The notes under the pieces are model-generated. The model was not told the origin of the DNA, searched no databases, and worked only from the letters and a program-made list of their open reading frames with translations. From the NCBI GenBank assembly GCA_029882215.1, contig JAOULC010000017.1:1-64000 (forward strand): a DNA stretch of 64,000 bases, read 5' to 3'. The stretch's first letter is position 1; the number at the start of each line of letters is the position of its first letter. Below, piece after piece: positions 32,584 through 41,046 of this stretch. Made by a program: the position numbers and the translations under genes. Source of the DNA: Gammaproteobacteria bacterium. Its GTDB lineage: Bacteria; Pseudomonadota; Gammaproteobacteria; SZUA-229.

Positions 32584-34191
32584 TTGCATAATATAAAATT
32601 TAACAACAAAACATATCAGTGCCGTGACAATGAAAACTTACTGGATGCGCTGTTAAGACAGGGTGTAGAGCCATCCTTTTCGTGCCGCAAAGGCAGCTGT
32701 CATGTCTGTATGCTAAAGTGTTCCAGCGGAGATGTTTCTGGCGATGCACAAAAAGACTTGCGACCTGTGTTCGTTGACAATGGTTTTTTTCTGCCCTGCA
32801 TGTGCAAGCCTGGCGGTGATTTAGAAATCCGTGAAATTGATCGTGATGAAATTTATACACCCGCCTACGTACAGAAAAAGGAATACCTGTCAGACAATGT
32901 ATGCAGGTTACTCATCGAATGCAATGGTATTACCGACTACCAGCCAGGCCAGTTCATTAATTTAAGCCGTCCGGCTGATGGTCTGACCCGTAGTTACTCC
33001 CTTGCCAGCTGTCCGGATGAAGATTATTTTCTTGAGTTACATGTACAACGCATGCAAGGCGGTGAACTCAGCAACTGGATATTTAACGAGCTCAATGAAT
33101 TCGACGAAGTCGAAATACAGGGACCTAACGGCCACTGTCATTATCAACAAGGCATGTCATCTGCACCAATTCTAATGGCGGCAAGCAATACAGGACTGGC
33201 TCCAGTAATAGGTATCCTGCGCCAGGCTATCATCAGCAAGCACAGCGGCGACATTTATATCTATCATGAATGCAACACATTAAATGACTTATACCTCAAT
33301 GAGTACATCCAGAATCTTGCTGACAGCCATGAAAATATTCACTATCGTCCTTGCGTACTAGATGAAGACAATGGTTCTGTAGCTGCACAATCAGCTGCAA
33401 AACGCATCAGTTCAGATCATGAAAACTTTAATAACTGGCTTATCTATCTATCCGGCTCAGATCGCATGGTATCTCAGTTACAAACTGATGTACTTACAAA
33501 AGGTGCACAGGATACGCTGATTTTTACCGATGCATTTGATCACAAAGACTTAAGAGTGAATAACCAGGCTCAAAGAAGTACCTATGACAAGTCAGCCATT
33601 AAAGAAAATATTAAACCGCCGCCTCAGTATACCGAGAGCGGTTACCCTGCTCCCGACCCTGAGTTATGGCAGGCGCTGGACAATGGTAAGACACTGAACT
33701 TAATCCTGCATGATTTTTACACTATTGTTTATGCTGATCCTATATTGTCACCATTCTTTTCTAAGATTACTATTCAGAGATCTATTGAAAAATCATACCT
33801 GTTCTTACGTCAGGTAATAACAGGCGAGAAGGTTTATATTGGTGACAGACCCAGAAACGCTCACCACTGGATGGTTATTACTAACGAAATATTTGATTAT
33901 CGCGAAGCTATAATGGCGAAATGTATCAGGGACTACGATATTCCTGAGCAGATAGTTAAACGCCTGATCGATATCAATGAAAGTTTCCGTAAAGATATTG
34001 TTAAAGACACGCCATGGAACAAAATTGTTAACGGTGTTGAAATCCCCGTCGATGGTTTTGAAGAAATCGAGATCGACTGTGGATGCATATGCGATAGTTG
34101 CCAGCAGGCAATAGAGCCCGGCGAAACAGTGCGATATCACACCCGGCTTGGTGAAGTCTATTGTTCAACCTGCATGACCGGTGACAACTAG
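32584..34191 (+). CDS. Ferredoxin/flavin reductase/truncated globin/zinc-ribbon fusion protein
   Basis: A 535-aa soluble protein with four modules. (1) Plant-type [2Fe-2S] ferredoxin: SCRKGSCHVCMLKC near residues 33-46 plus a distal Cys near 72. (2) FAD/NAD(P)H reductase: RSYSLAS near 141 and a nucleotide-binding half with ILMAASNTGLAPVIG. (3) Truncated-haemoglobin-like globin, about 360-475, with FYTIVYADPILSPFFSKI and a His pair in RNAHHWMVI, one probably the haem ligand. (4) C-terminal zinc ribbon CDSC...CSTC. Order resembles a flavohaemoglobin turned around and built from a truncated globin; NO dioxygenation or O2/NO sensing are the likely roles. Start is TTG with an in-frame stop two codons upstream, so little freedom; no strong ribosome site. 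Confidence 0.87.
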   Translation: MHNIKFNNKTYQCRDNENLLDALLRQGVEPSFSCRKGSCHVCMLKCSSGDVSGDAQKDLRPVFVDNGFFLPCMCKPGGDLEIREIDRDEIYTPAYVQKKEYLSDNVCRLLIECNGITDYQPGQFINLSRPADGLTRSYSLASCPDEDYFLELHVQRMQGGELSNWIFNELNEFDEVEIQGPNGHCHYQQGMSSAPILMAASNTGLAPVIGILRQAIISKHSGDIYIYHECNTLNDLYLNEYIQNLADSHENIHYRPCVLDEDNGSVAAQSAAKRISSDHENFNNWLIYLSGSDRMVSQLQTDVLTKGAQDTLIFTDAFDHKDLRVNNQAQRSTYDKSAIKENIKPPPQYTESGYPAPDPELWQALDNGKTLNLILHDFYTIVYADPILSPFFSKITIQRSIEKSYLFLRQVITGEKVYIGDRPRNAHHWMVITNEIFDYREAIMAKCIRDYDIPEQIVKRLIDINESFRKDIVKDTPWNKIVNGVEIPVDGFEEIEIDCGCICDSCQQAIEPGETVRYHTRLGEVYCSTCMTGDN

Positions 34192-34239
34192 TGTCGTTTG
34201 TGTTCACCAGTTGCCAACATCAGCTCAGGACTTTTTAAC

Positions 34240-34857
34240 ATGTCTGCACGGTTTACTTTTACACAATCCGGAATTGATCATTTCATCTCTTCACCTGAGA
34301 AAAATGAAGACCGTGATTTTATTCTGGATTATTTACGTAAAAGTCACTGTATTTCAATGTCTGTATCAGAGCTTGACAACACTATTGATATGGACAAAAA
34401 ACAGATCACAAAAAAAATATACCACATGTTAAAACACGGCTGGATGAGCAGCATCAATGAAAGTGAAAATAAAAGTAGCGACAGCGAAGTATTTGAAAAT
34501 TTCTCATTAGACACCCAGTTAGCAGAGCTCTCCATTTCACATTCAGCTATGCTTGTTGATATGAGCGGACTTATAATAGCATCCAGTGGTTTTTCAACAA
34601 TAGACTGTGATTATCTTGCAGCCAGTGCCACTGCACTGGCACTTATAAATGATATAACACAATCAAGAAACAAAGAATTATGTAACAACACTCCCTGGTC
34701 ACTTAATATGAACTGGGGGGAATTAAAAGTGATGACGCAGTTAGTTTGTATTGGACCATTGAAATTTGTACTCATTACTGGTGATCACTCAGACTTGAAT
34801 GTTCAGGCATTAATTAAACTCATTGCGATGTTAGCCAGGAGATATATCAGTGGATAA
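34240..34857 (+). CDS. Winged-helix-like plus roadblock-like protein 3
   Basis: About 205 aa from ATG 34240 (CAGGA ribosome site); the track start is a TTG at 34198. The N-terminal part (DRDFILDYLRKSHCISMSVSELDNTIDMDKKQITKKIYHMLKHGWM) resembles a winged-helix module; the C-terminal part (LAELSISHSAMLVDMSGLIIASSGFS...DYLAASATALALINDITQ) is roadblock-like. Such a layout could join the GTPase circuit to DNA or to a protein target. It precedes and overlaps roadblock gene 4 by 8 bases. Confidence 0.72.
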   Translation: MSARFTFTQSGIDHFISSPEKNEDRDFILDYLRKSHCISMSVSELDNTIDMDKKQITKKIYHMLKHGWMSSINESENKSSDSEVFENFSLDTQLAELSISHSAMLVDMSGLIIASSGFSTIDCDYLAASATALALINDITQSRNKELCNNTPWSLNMNWGELKVMTQLVCIGPLKFVLITGDHSDLNVQALIKLIAMLARRYISG

Positions 34858-35272
34858 CGACAAGCCAACAGCCAACCTGCTCATAGAGCCATTAAGTACA
34901 TTATCAACCGGTGGCACAGAAGAGCTTAACAGCATACTTGAAGACTTACACAGTGCCTGTGTCGGTGTTCAGTTATCAATGATTGCGACTACCGATGGAT
35001 TAACAATGGCATCTCTAGGCACTGTTCTGGATCCAGATCAGGTAGGAGCGATGTGCTCAGAGTTACAGACTGTTTGCAACAAAACAGCAACTGAGTTACA
35101 ACAAGGTACACTGCAACAAATGTTATTGAAGTGCTCTGATGGCTATATGCTGGTTACAACAGCTGGTGAGCAGGCCGTTCTGGCTATGATGACAAAGCCA
35201 AATGTTAATCTTGGCTTTGTTATTATCGAATCACAGCGGGCTGCCGATGCAATAAGACAATCACTGGGATAA
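34850..35272 (+). CDS. Roadblock/LC7 domain protein 4
   Basis: A 140-aa roadblock protein (LSMIATTDGLTMASLGTVLDPDQVGAMCSELQTVCNKTATELQQGTLQQMLLKCSDGYMLVTTAGEQAVLAMMTKPNVNLGFVIIES). GTG start with AGGAGA seven bases upstream, overlapping the preceding gene. The closeness in pattern to roadblock protein 2 suggests duplication in the cluster. Last gene of the unit. Confidence 0.85.
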   Translation: MDNDKPTANLLIEPLSTLSTGGTEELNSILEDLHSACVGVQLSMIATTDGLTMASLGTVLDPDQVGAMCSELQTVCNKTATELQQGTLQQMLLKCSDGYMLVTTAGEQAVLAMMTKPNVNLGFVIIESQRAADAIRQSLG

Positions 35273-35301
35273 AGAGTTTTCCGGACTAAAGTCAGCCAGC
35301 A

Positions 35302-35943
35302 TCACTCATAATCAAACTCAGCCTGATAATCATCCGGGTTAATCCCTTCCGCTTTGAGAGGTGCAACCAGGCGGATTCTGGTCACTTTAGCCGATGATGT
35401 AATATAGCCTTTTATCACATGCTCACGTGTAACCGGAGAGTCATCTTCTTTAGCCAGCTGCTCAACCACCCGGGTTACTTTGCGACGTGCAAGCATGCGA
35501 AAAAAAGCCGGCACATGCGACAACAACTTTACGACCAGTTCTTCAGCTTCCGGTAACCAGTCACCTGTTTTAGGTAAATCCGGTACAAAGCTCCACTCAT
35601 CTTCAGTTAAGTCACGCCAGATTATAATAGAATTACCGTCTGCATCAGACACACAGGCAATTTTTTCCAGATCGGGTGTATCCATTGGTTCATAGCGTGA
35701 AATGGCTTTGGCATTAATCAGATGAGCATAAGCCTTAGAGACACTGGGGACACTGAGTCTGACTGTCGCAGTGTGTTCGATATAAGGCACCTCAATAAGC
35801 CTCAGATACACATTACCGGAATTCAGCTCCACAAAACCATCGCCATTTTTTGAAACAACAAAGCCTATTGTATCCGACCATAAATGCAGTGCCGACTTTA
35901 GATCTTTAACTTGTAAATCAAAATGACTGATACCATGAAACAT
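35302..35943 (-). CDS. VOC-domain protein fused to a PCP_red-like domain
   Basis: A 213-aa protein. Residues 1-115 form a glyoxalase/VOC domain (ISHFDLQVKDLKSALHLWSDTIGFVVSKNGDGFVELNSGNVYL). Residues about 130-185 (WLPEAEELVVKLLSHVPAFFRMLARRKVTRVVEQLAKEDDSPVTREHVIKGYI) look like the small PCP_red domain found at the C-terminus of protochlorophyllide reductase subunit B and in a few other proteins: W-x-EAE, VPxFFR and the closing VTxExV pattern all fit. The organism has no sign of photosynthesis here. Function unknown; it meets roadblock gene 4 tail to tail. Confidence 0.75.
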   Translation of the reverse strand: MFHGISHFDLQVKDLKSALHLWSDTIGFVVSKNGDGFVELNSGNVYLRLIEVPYIEHTATVRLSVPSVSKAYAHLINAKAISRYEPMDTPDLEKIACVSDADGNSIIIWRDLTEDEWSFVPDLPKTGDWLPEAEELVVKLLSHVPAFFRMLARRKVTRVVEQLAKEDDSPVTREHVIKGYITSSAKVTRIRLVAPLKAEGINPDDYQAEFDYE

Positions 35944-36158
35944 ACTGACCCCGGGGAGTGTTTTACCTTAAATAACTTTTATATTATATCGGTTATTGAG
36001 CTTTAACGCGCAGCTTAATTAGCAAGAAAGCAGCATTAATAGACAGCAGGTCAGAGAAAACACCCGCTGATAGAGGAATATGATTCTGCTGTTAATTTAG
36101 CATATAAAAAATAGTGTCACTAACACAGACCTTTAGTTTATGCATAAACACTAAGCTT

Positions 36159-37409
36159 TTATTTTATAGTATTAATCAAAACCTTTATCTTAGTGCCTGT
36201 ACTAACTGAAACCAAACCGGTAACACCTTCAAGATCCCCGCTCTGCCCTATCGCTGATCCGCTTTTAGAAATTCTTGCACCTACGCTGACTTCGGCAAAT
36301 GATGACAGCTTCATTTGCGGCATCATTGCCATGCTGTCATCTAATGTGACCGTTATGGGTAAATCACTGATGCGTTTGCGAACCGCAGCAAGTGGCATTG
36401 GCGGCCCCTGGCTGGCTTTTGCAAAAATGAAAACAACATCATCCGGACTGACCATACTTTGAAATTTTTCTGCCAGACTGACAGTGACGATAATCGAAGC
36501 AGCGCCATTAACCGGATCAGTGCCAACTTCTTTTGATACGGCATTGTTAACATTAGCTGCATGACCCAGCTTTTGTTCGGCTTGCGTTATTAAGCTTAGT
36601 ACCTGATTTCGAGAAGCCTCATCCGCCTGCAATAGCGGTACTAATTGCTGCCAGTATTGTATGGCCGTGTCATATTGACCAGCTTCGCTGTAACCTAATC
36701 CGGTTAACCATAAGGCTGTTATACTGTCTGGCGACAACTGTAGTGCCTTTTTAATCAGTGCAAATGGCTGTCCTGTGATTTTACCGCCTCTCGACATAGA
36801 CAGTGCATCTGCATAAGCCAGCATAACAGCTGGCTTATCACCGACTAACTGGTACAGCTTGCCATAGCTATCGGCCGCCATATCATAACGTTTCACTGAC
36901 ATATAACTTCGTGCCAGCATCTGCCAGCCTTTAATGTTGGTTGGATCCTGCTCCAGCCGGCGGGCCAGGTTATTTAATGCCTCTTCCATAGAAACCATCC
37001 CCTGTTTCTCATGACTGTCGGCTGAAGCTGATCCGGGATTATTTGGATCATCAAATACCGAAGGCGTACCGAGACTGAAATACATAGGTATTGTAATCAA
37101 AGGGATAATAATCAGCGCCAGTATAATTTGTGTTTTTGAAGCCGTTTTATCATCCAAAGCGATGCCTGATTCTGTTACATCTGTGACCAGTGACTTCTGA
37201 CATTCGGTCTTTTGTTGCTGATACAGCTCTTCATCAATCAGACCGTTATTAAACTCCTGTTCTAATTCCAGCAGCCGTTCTTTGGCAATGGCAATATTTA
37301 GTTCATTGCGATCTGCATTTCGTAAATATGTTTTACCCAAAAGAGCAGGTAAAATAAAGCCGGCAGCTAGCAATAACATTAAAACAATAACAAACCAAAA
37401 CATTAACAT
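36159..37409 (-). CDS. ccmI: Cytochrome c maturation protein CcmI
   Basis: A 416-aa protein: two N-terminal membrane segments with a cytoplasmic loop rich in Glu (NELNIAIAKERLLELEQEFNNGLIDEELYQQQKTE), then periplasmic TPR repeats (NLARRLEQDPTNIKGWQMLARSYMSVKRYDMAADSYGKLYQL...) and a C-terminal beta-rich domain. CcmI chaperones apocytochrome c to the CcmFH haem lyase. It is the last gene of the ccm unit, two bases after ccmH. Confidence 0.93.
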   Translation of the reverse strand: MLMFWFVIVLMLLLAAGFILPALLGKTYLRNADRNELNIAIAKERLLELEQEFNNGLIDEELYQQQKTECQKSLVTDVTESGIALDDKTASKTQIILALIIIPLITIPMYFSLGTPSVFDDPNNPGSASADSHEKQGMVSMEEALNNLARRLEQDPTNIKGWQMLARSYMSVKRYDMAADSYGKLYQLVGDKPAVMLAYADALSMSRGGKITGQPFALIKKALQLSPDSITALWLTGLGYSEAGQYDTAIQYWQQLVPLLQADEASRNQVLSLITQAEQKLGHAANVNNAVSKEVGTDPVNGAASIIVTVSLAEKFQSMVSPDDVVFIFAKASQGPPMPLAAVRKRISDLPITVTLDDSMAMMPQMKLSSFAEVSVGARISKSGSAIGQSGDLEGVTGLVSVSTGTKIKVLINTIK

Positions 37410-37411
37410 GA

Positions 37412-37891
37412 TTAATGATTTCCTTTACTGGAATCTCTGCTGAGTAAATCAGCTACTTTATCAGCCTCACTGCTATCCAGTTCAATCGAGCTGATGTTGT
37501 TATTTTTTCTGATAAAAATGACAATCAGTAACACCGCAAGAATCAAAACAGCAAATGGTCCAACCCATAATAAAAAAGTTATTGCTTTGAACGGCGGATT
37601 GTAGAGCACAAAATCGCCGTATCTGGCGACCATAAATTCAATAATTTCAGCATCTGTATCACCTGTTTGAATCATACTATACACTTCTTTACGCAAATCC
37701 TGTGCAAGCTCTGAGTTAGAGCCTGACAAGTTCTGATTCTGACAGACCAGACAACGCAGTTCATTCACCAGCTTGTTATATTGTTGCTCCTGCTCTGCTG
37801 AGGCAAATTCATTAGCTTCAATATCCGCAATAACAGCGGATGACTGAATAAAACTAAAGACAACAAACAACAAAAAAGTATACGGTTTCAT
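37412..37891 (-). CDS. ccmH: Cytochrome c maturation protein CcmH (CycL type)
   Basis: A 159-aa protein with signal peptide, the thiol motif LRCLVCQNQNL near residue 45, and a C-terminal membrane anchor (FLLWVGPFAVLILAVLLIVIFI). The short type corresponds to the N-terminal half of E. coli CcmH, the other half being the separate CcmI here. It keeps the apocytochrome CXXCH thiols reduced. It overlaps ccmG by one base. Confidence 0.95.
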   Translation of the reverse strand: MKPYTFLLFVVFSFIQSSAVIADIEANEFASAEQEQQYNKLVNELRCLVCQNQNLSGSNSELAQDLRKEVYSMIQTGDTDAEIIEFMVARYGDFVLYNPPFKAITFLLWVGPFAVLILAVLLIVIFIRKNNNISSIELDSSEADKVADLLSRDSSKGNH

Positions 37892-38424
37892 TATGCTGCT
37901 TCCTTCATTAAAGACCGTACCAGCGGCATAATTTTTTCTTCCACATCTTTCCAGCTGACAGGGCCGGTGTGTTTATGCCGGACAATGCCGTTCTTGTCGA
38001 TAACAAATGTTTCAGGTACACCATAAACACCCCAGTCAATTCCGACACGGCCATCCTTATCAAAAGCATTTGATGCATACGGGTTACCTCGCTGCCTTAA
38101 CCAGTCGATACCATCCGCGCGTTTATCTTTATAATTCAAACCGATAATATTGAGTTTGTATTCTTGTGATAACTGATTTAACACAGGGTGTTCTGCCCGG
38201 CAGGACACACACCAGGAGGCCCAGACATTTAACAGCCAGACCTCTCCATCAAACTGTGCAGGAGATATTTGCCTGTCTTTATTATGCAGATCAGGCAGAC
38301 TAAAGGCCGGTGCGGTTTTACCAATTAACGGTGACGGCACTTCTCGCGGATCAAGGTTCAGACCGATACTTAAAAAAACCACCAGTACAACAAACAAGCC
38401 TAAAGGAGCCAGATAACGCCACAT
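37891..38424 (-). CDS. ccmG: Thiol:disulfide interchange protein CcmG/DsbE
   Basis: A 177-aa membrane-anchored thioredoxin-like protein: N-terminal anchor LAPLGLFVVLVVFLSIGL, active site WASWCVSCRAEHP near residue 68, and GVYGVPETFVIDKNG, the family loop with the cis-Pro region. It supplies reducing power to CcmH and apocytochromes in the periplasm. It overlaps ccmF by one base. Confidence 0.95.
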   Translation of the reverse strand: MWRYLAPLGLFVVLVVFLSIGLNLDPREVPSPLIGKTAPAFSLPDLHNKDRQISPAQFDGEVWLLNVWASWCVSCRAEHPVLNQLSQEYKLNIIGLNYKDKRADGIDWLRQRGNPYASNAFDKDGRVGIDWGVYGVPETFVIDKNGIVRHKHTGPVSWKDVEEKIMPLVRSLMKEAA

Positions 38425-40403
38425 TACACCGTCGCCTCTTTTATCCCGGCTTTATTATGCTGTTTTTTTCTCACAGCCGACCGTCTGTAACGTCCGTCGG
38501 TTGATGCCAGCAATCCACCCAGCGCCATGATCACAGCACCGATCCAGATCCAGCGAATGAACGGTTTAACATATAAACGAACACTCCATGCACCTTTGTC
38601 ATCCAGCGGCTCACCTAATGCAACAAACAGATCACGGCTGATACCGGCGTTGATTGCGGCTTCCGTCATCGGCATTTTTTGCACACGATAGATCCGTTTC
38701 TGTGGTTGCATTATCTGCAGTAACTGTGCACCTTTGCGGACTTTAACCCTGCCCTGATTTGCCGTGTAATTAGGACCCTGTATCTGCGTTACACCTTCAA
38801 ACTCAAAACTGTATTCACCCATCTGATACATCTGACCCGGCTCCAGCCGGATGTCTTTTTCCTGACTGTATAAGCTGGTTAATGTAATGCCAACAATAAA
38901 AACAGCCACACCCACATGCGCCAGCGTCATACCGTAAAAACTTCTCGGGATTTCCAGTAATGCAACAGACAAACTTTTATTTTTATTGATCCGCGATACA
39001 AACAGTCGCATTGCGGACAGCACCACCCAGACAGATAACAACAAACCGATAACGGCAGCCAGTTTAAACGCTGGCAAAGTCAGTGATAACAGAGCGGTAA
39101 TCACCACGCTTGCCAGTGCTGTTAATTTCACTTCGGAAAAAATTCGCTTTGGTTCATCTTTTTTCCAGCGACTGAAAATACCAAAACCAAGTAATACCGC
39201 AAGTGGTGCCATCAGCGGTACGAACACACTGTTAAAATACGGCGGACCCACTGAAATTTTACCAAGCCCCAAAGCATCCAGCAGTAACGGATAAAGCGTC
39301 CCTAACAAAATACTGCCGGTGGCCACTATCAGTAGAACATTATTCATTAACAACGCCGTTTCTTTTGAAAACAAAGAAAACTGTGCGGTTGTTTTTATCT
39401 TAGGTGCCCGCCATGCATAAAGCAGCAGTGAGCCTCCAATAACAAGCACAAGGAAAATAAGAATAAAAACACCACGCGCCGGATCAGTAGCAAAAGCATG
39501 TACTGATGTCAGCACCCCTGAGCGAACCAGAAAGGTGCCTAACAGGCTGAGTGAAAACGCCAGAATGGCCAGTAACACCGTCCAGGCTTTAAATGCGTTT
39601 CTTTTTTCGGTAACAGCTAAAGAATGAATCAGTGCCGTACCTACCAGCCACGGCATAAATGATGCGTTTTCAACCGGATCCCAGAACCACCAGCCGCCCC
39701 AGCCAAGTTCGTAATAAGCCCACCAGCTTCCAAGAGTAATTCCCAGCGTCAGAAAAACCCATGCAATATTTGCCCAGGGACGGGACCATCTTGCCCACGC
39801 CGCATCCAGCTGACCACCCATCATTGCCGCAATGGCAAATGCAAACGGCACGGCAAAACCAACATAACCGAAATATAACATCGGCGGATGAAATGCCAGA
39901 CCGGGGTCCTGTAATAATGGATTCAAGTCCCGGCCTTCCAGCGCCGCCGGTAACAATCGATCGAAAGGATTGGAGGTTAATAACATAAACAGCAGAAAAC
40001 CAATGCTGATCATTCCCAATACCGCAATAACCCGTGCCACCATTTTTGCCGGTAAACTGGCAGAAAACAGAATGACGGCATTGGTCCAGATGACCAGCGT
40101 ATAACCCCATAACAGCAAAGAACCTTCATGTGCGCCCCAGACTGCCGAGACTTTATACAGCATCGGTAAATGTGTATTTGAATTATTGGCCACATAGGCA
40201 ACAGAAAAATCACTGATTACAAAAGAGTAGACCAGCACGAAAAAAGCAATGCTAATGAAAAAAAACTGCCCTTGTGCAGCCGTTTTTGCAACAGCCATCA
40301 GGCTGGCATTATTTTTTGCAGCCCCCCATAGCGGCACGGTAGCCTGAAAGAATGCCATAGCTAAGGCCAGTATTAATGCCAGGTGTCCGATTTCTGCAAG
40401 CAT
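38424..40403 (-). CDS. ccmF: Haem lyase subunit CcmF
   Basis: A 659-aa polytopic inner-membrane protein. The WWD domain is clear (WGGWWFWDPVENASFMPWL), as are the flanking His positions (AWGAHEGSLLLW, FHPPMLYFGYVGFAVPFAFAIAA). It attaches haem, delivered by CcmE, to apocytochrome c together with CcmH and CcmI. Length matches CcmF of other gammaproteobacteria. Confidence 0.96.
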   Translation of the reverse strand: MLAEIGHLALILALAMAFFQATVPLWGAAKNNASLMAVAKTAAQGQFFFISIAFFVLVYSFVISDFSVAYVANNSNTHLPMLYKVSAVWGAHEGSLLLWGYTLVIWTNAVILFSASLPAKMVARVIAVLGMISIGFLLFMLLTSNPFDRLLPAALEGRDLNPLLQDPGLAFHPPMLYFGYVGFAVPFAFAIAAMMGGQLDAAWARWSRPWANIAWVFLTLGITLGSWWAYYELGWGGWWFWDPVENASFMPWLVGTALIHSLAVTEKRNAFKAWTVLLAILAFSLSLLGTFLVRSGVLTSVHAFATDPARGVFILIFLVLVIGGSLLLYAWRAPKIKTTAQFSLFSKETALLMNNVLLIVATGSILLGTLYPLLLDALGLGKISVGPPYFNSVFVPLMAPLAVLLGFGIFSRWKKDEPKRIFSEVKLTALASVVITALLSLTLPAFKLAAVIGLLLSVWVVLSAMRLFVSRINKNKSLSVALLEIPRSFYGMTLAHVGVAVFIVGITLTSLYSQEKDIRLEPGQMYQMGEYSFEFEGVTQIQGPNYTANQGRVKVRKGAQLLQIMQPQKRIYRVQKMPMTEAAINAGISRDLFVALGEPLDDKGAWSVRLYVKPFIRWIWIGAVIMALGGLLASTDGRYRRSAVRKKQHNKAGIKEATV

Positions 40404-40453
40404 ATGCTTTTAATCTCTGTTGTAGTCGTTATTATTTGATTACGATATCAGAA

Positions 40454-40879
40454 TTACTTTTTGACTTTCATGCTATCGGCCACTTCAGGCGGCATGTAGT
40501 TTTCATCATGCTTTGCCAGCACTTCATCGGCTACAAAAACGCCATCGCTTCGCAGCTTACCTTTAGAGATAATACCCTGACCTTCACGAAACAAATCCGG
40601 TAATATACCGTCATAATAGACACTGATGACTTCCGCGTTATCAGTCAGCTGAAAGCTGACGGCAAGACTGCCGGCATCTCTTTTGACACTGCCATTGACC
40701 ACCATACCACCGAGCCTGAAATCTTTTGTTGCCGGTGCTTTACCTTTGACCGTATCTGTCACTGAGAAAAAGAACATTAAATTTTCATTAAATGCTTTTA
40801 GTGCGAAGCCGGTTGCTATGGATACGCCTGCAACCATTAATACAATTAAAAATATTCGTTTTTTTCTGGCCGGTGTCAT
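40454..40879 (-). CDS. ccmE: Haem chaperone CcmE
   Basis: A 141-aa protein with an N-terminal anchor (RIFLIVLMVAGVSIATGFAL) and an OB-fold periplasmic domain. The covalent haem-binding His is in LAKHDENYMPPEV near residue 124, with Tyr 128 of the HxxxY motif. It carries haem from CcmABCD to CcmF. Its ATG overlaps the ccmD stop (ATGA). Confidence 0.95.
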   Translation of the reverse strand: MTPARKKRIFLIVLMVAGVSIATGFALKAFNENLMFFFSVTDTVKGKAPATKDFRLGGMVVNGSVKRDAGSLAVSFQLTDNAEVISVYYDGILPDLFREGQGIISKGKLRSDGVFVADEVLAKHDENYMPPEVADSMKVKK

Positions 40880-41040
40880 TTAAGCTGCTCCGCTCTTAGC
40901 ATTTTTTTAGTCAGTGTTTTAAGCATTCTTTTATGCTGTAATTTAGGTATAACAATATTGGCAATTAATATAACTGCAGCGACAGCATAAGACAGCCAGA
41001 CATAAAGTGCATAGCCCCCCATATGAAAAAACTCACTCAT
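40876..41040 (-). CDS. ccmD: Haem exporter small subunit CcmD
   Basis: A 54-aa protein below the ORF-track cutoff: MSEFFHMGGYALYVWLSYAVAA, a single membrane helix and a basic tail RMLKTLTKKMLRAEQ. The GGYALYVWxSY signature identifies CcmD, which helps release haem-loaded CcmE from CcmABC. Its stop overlaps the ccmE start, and ccmC ends six bases upstream. Confidence 0.95.
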   Translation of the reverse strand: MSEFFHMGGYALYVWLSYAVAAVILIANIVIPKLQHKRMLKTLTKKMLRAEQLK

Positions 41041-41046
41041 AATGAC

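Noticed and set aside
33805-34140. 111-aa minus-strand ORF opposite the globin fusion gene
   Set aside because: Antisense to a clear globin/zinc-ribbon coding sequence.
39670-40110. 146-aa ORF within ccmF
   Set aside because: Frame-shifted shadow of ccmF on the same strand; no ribosome site or domain.
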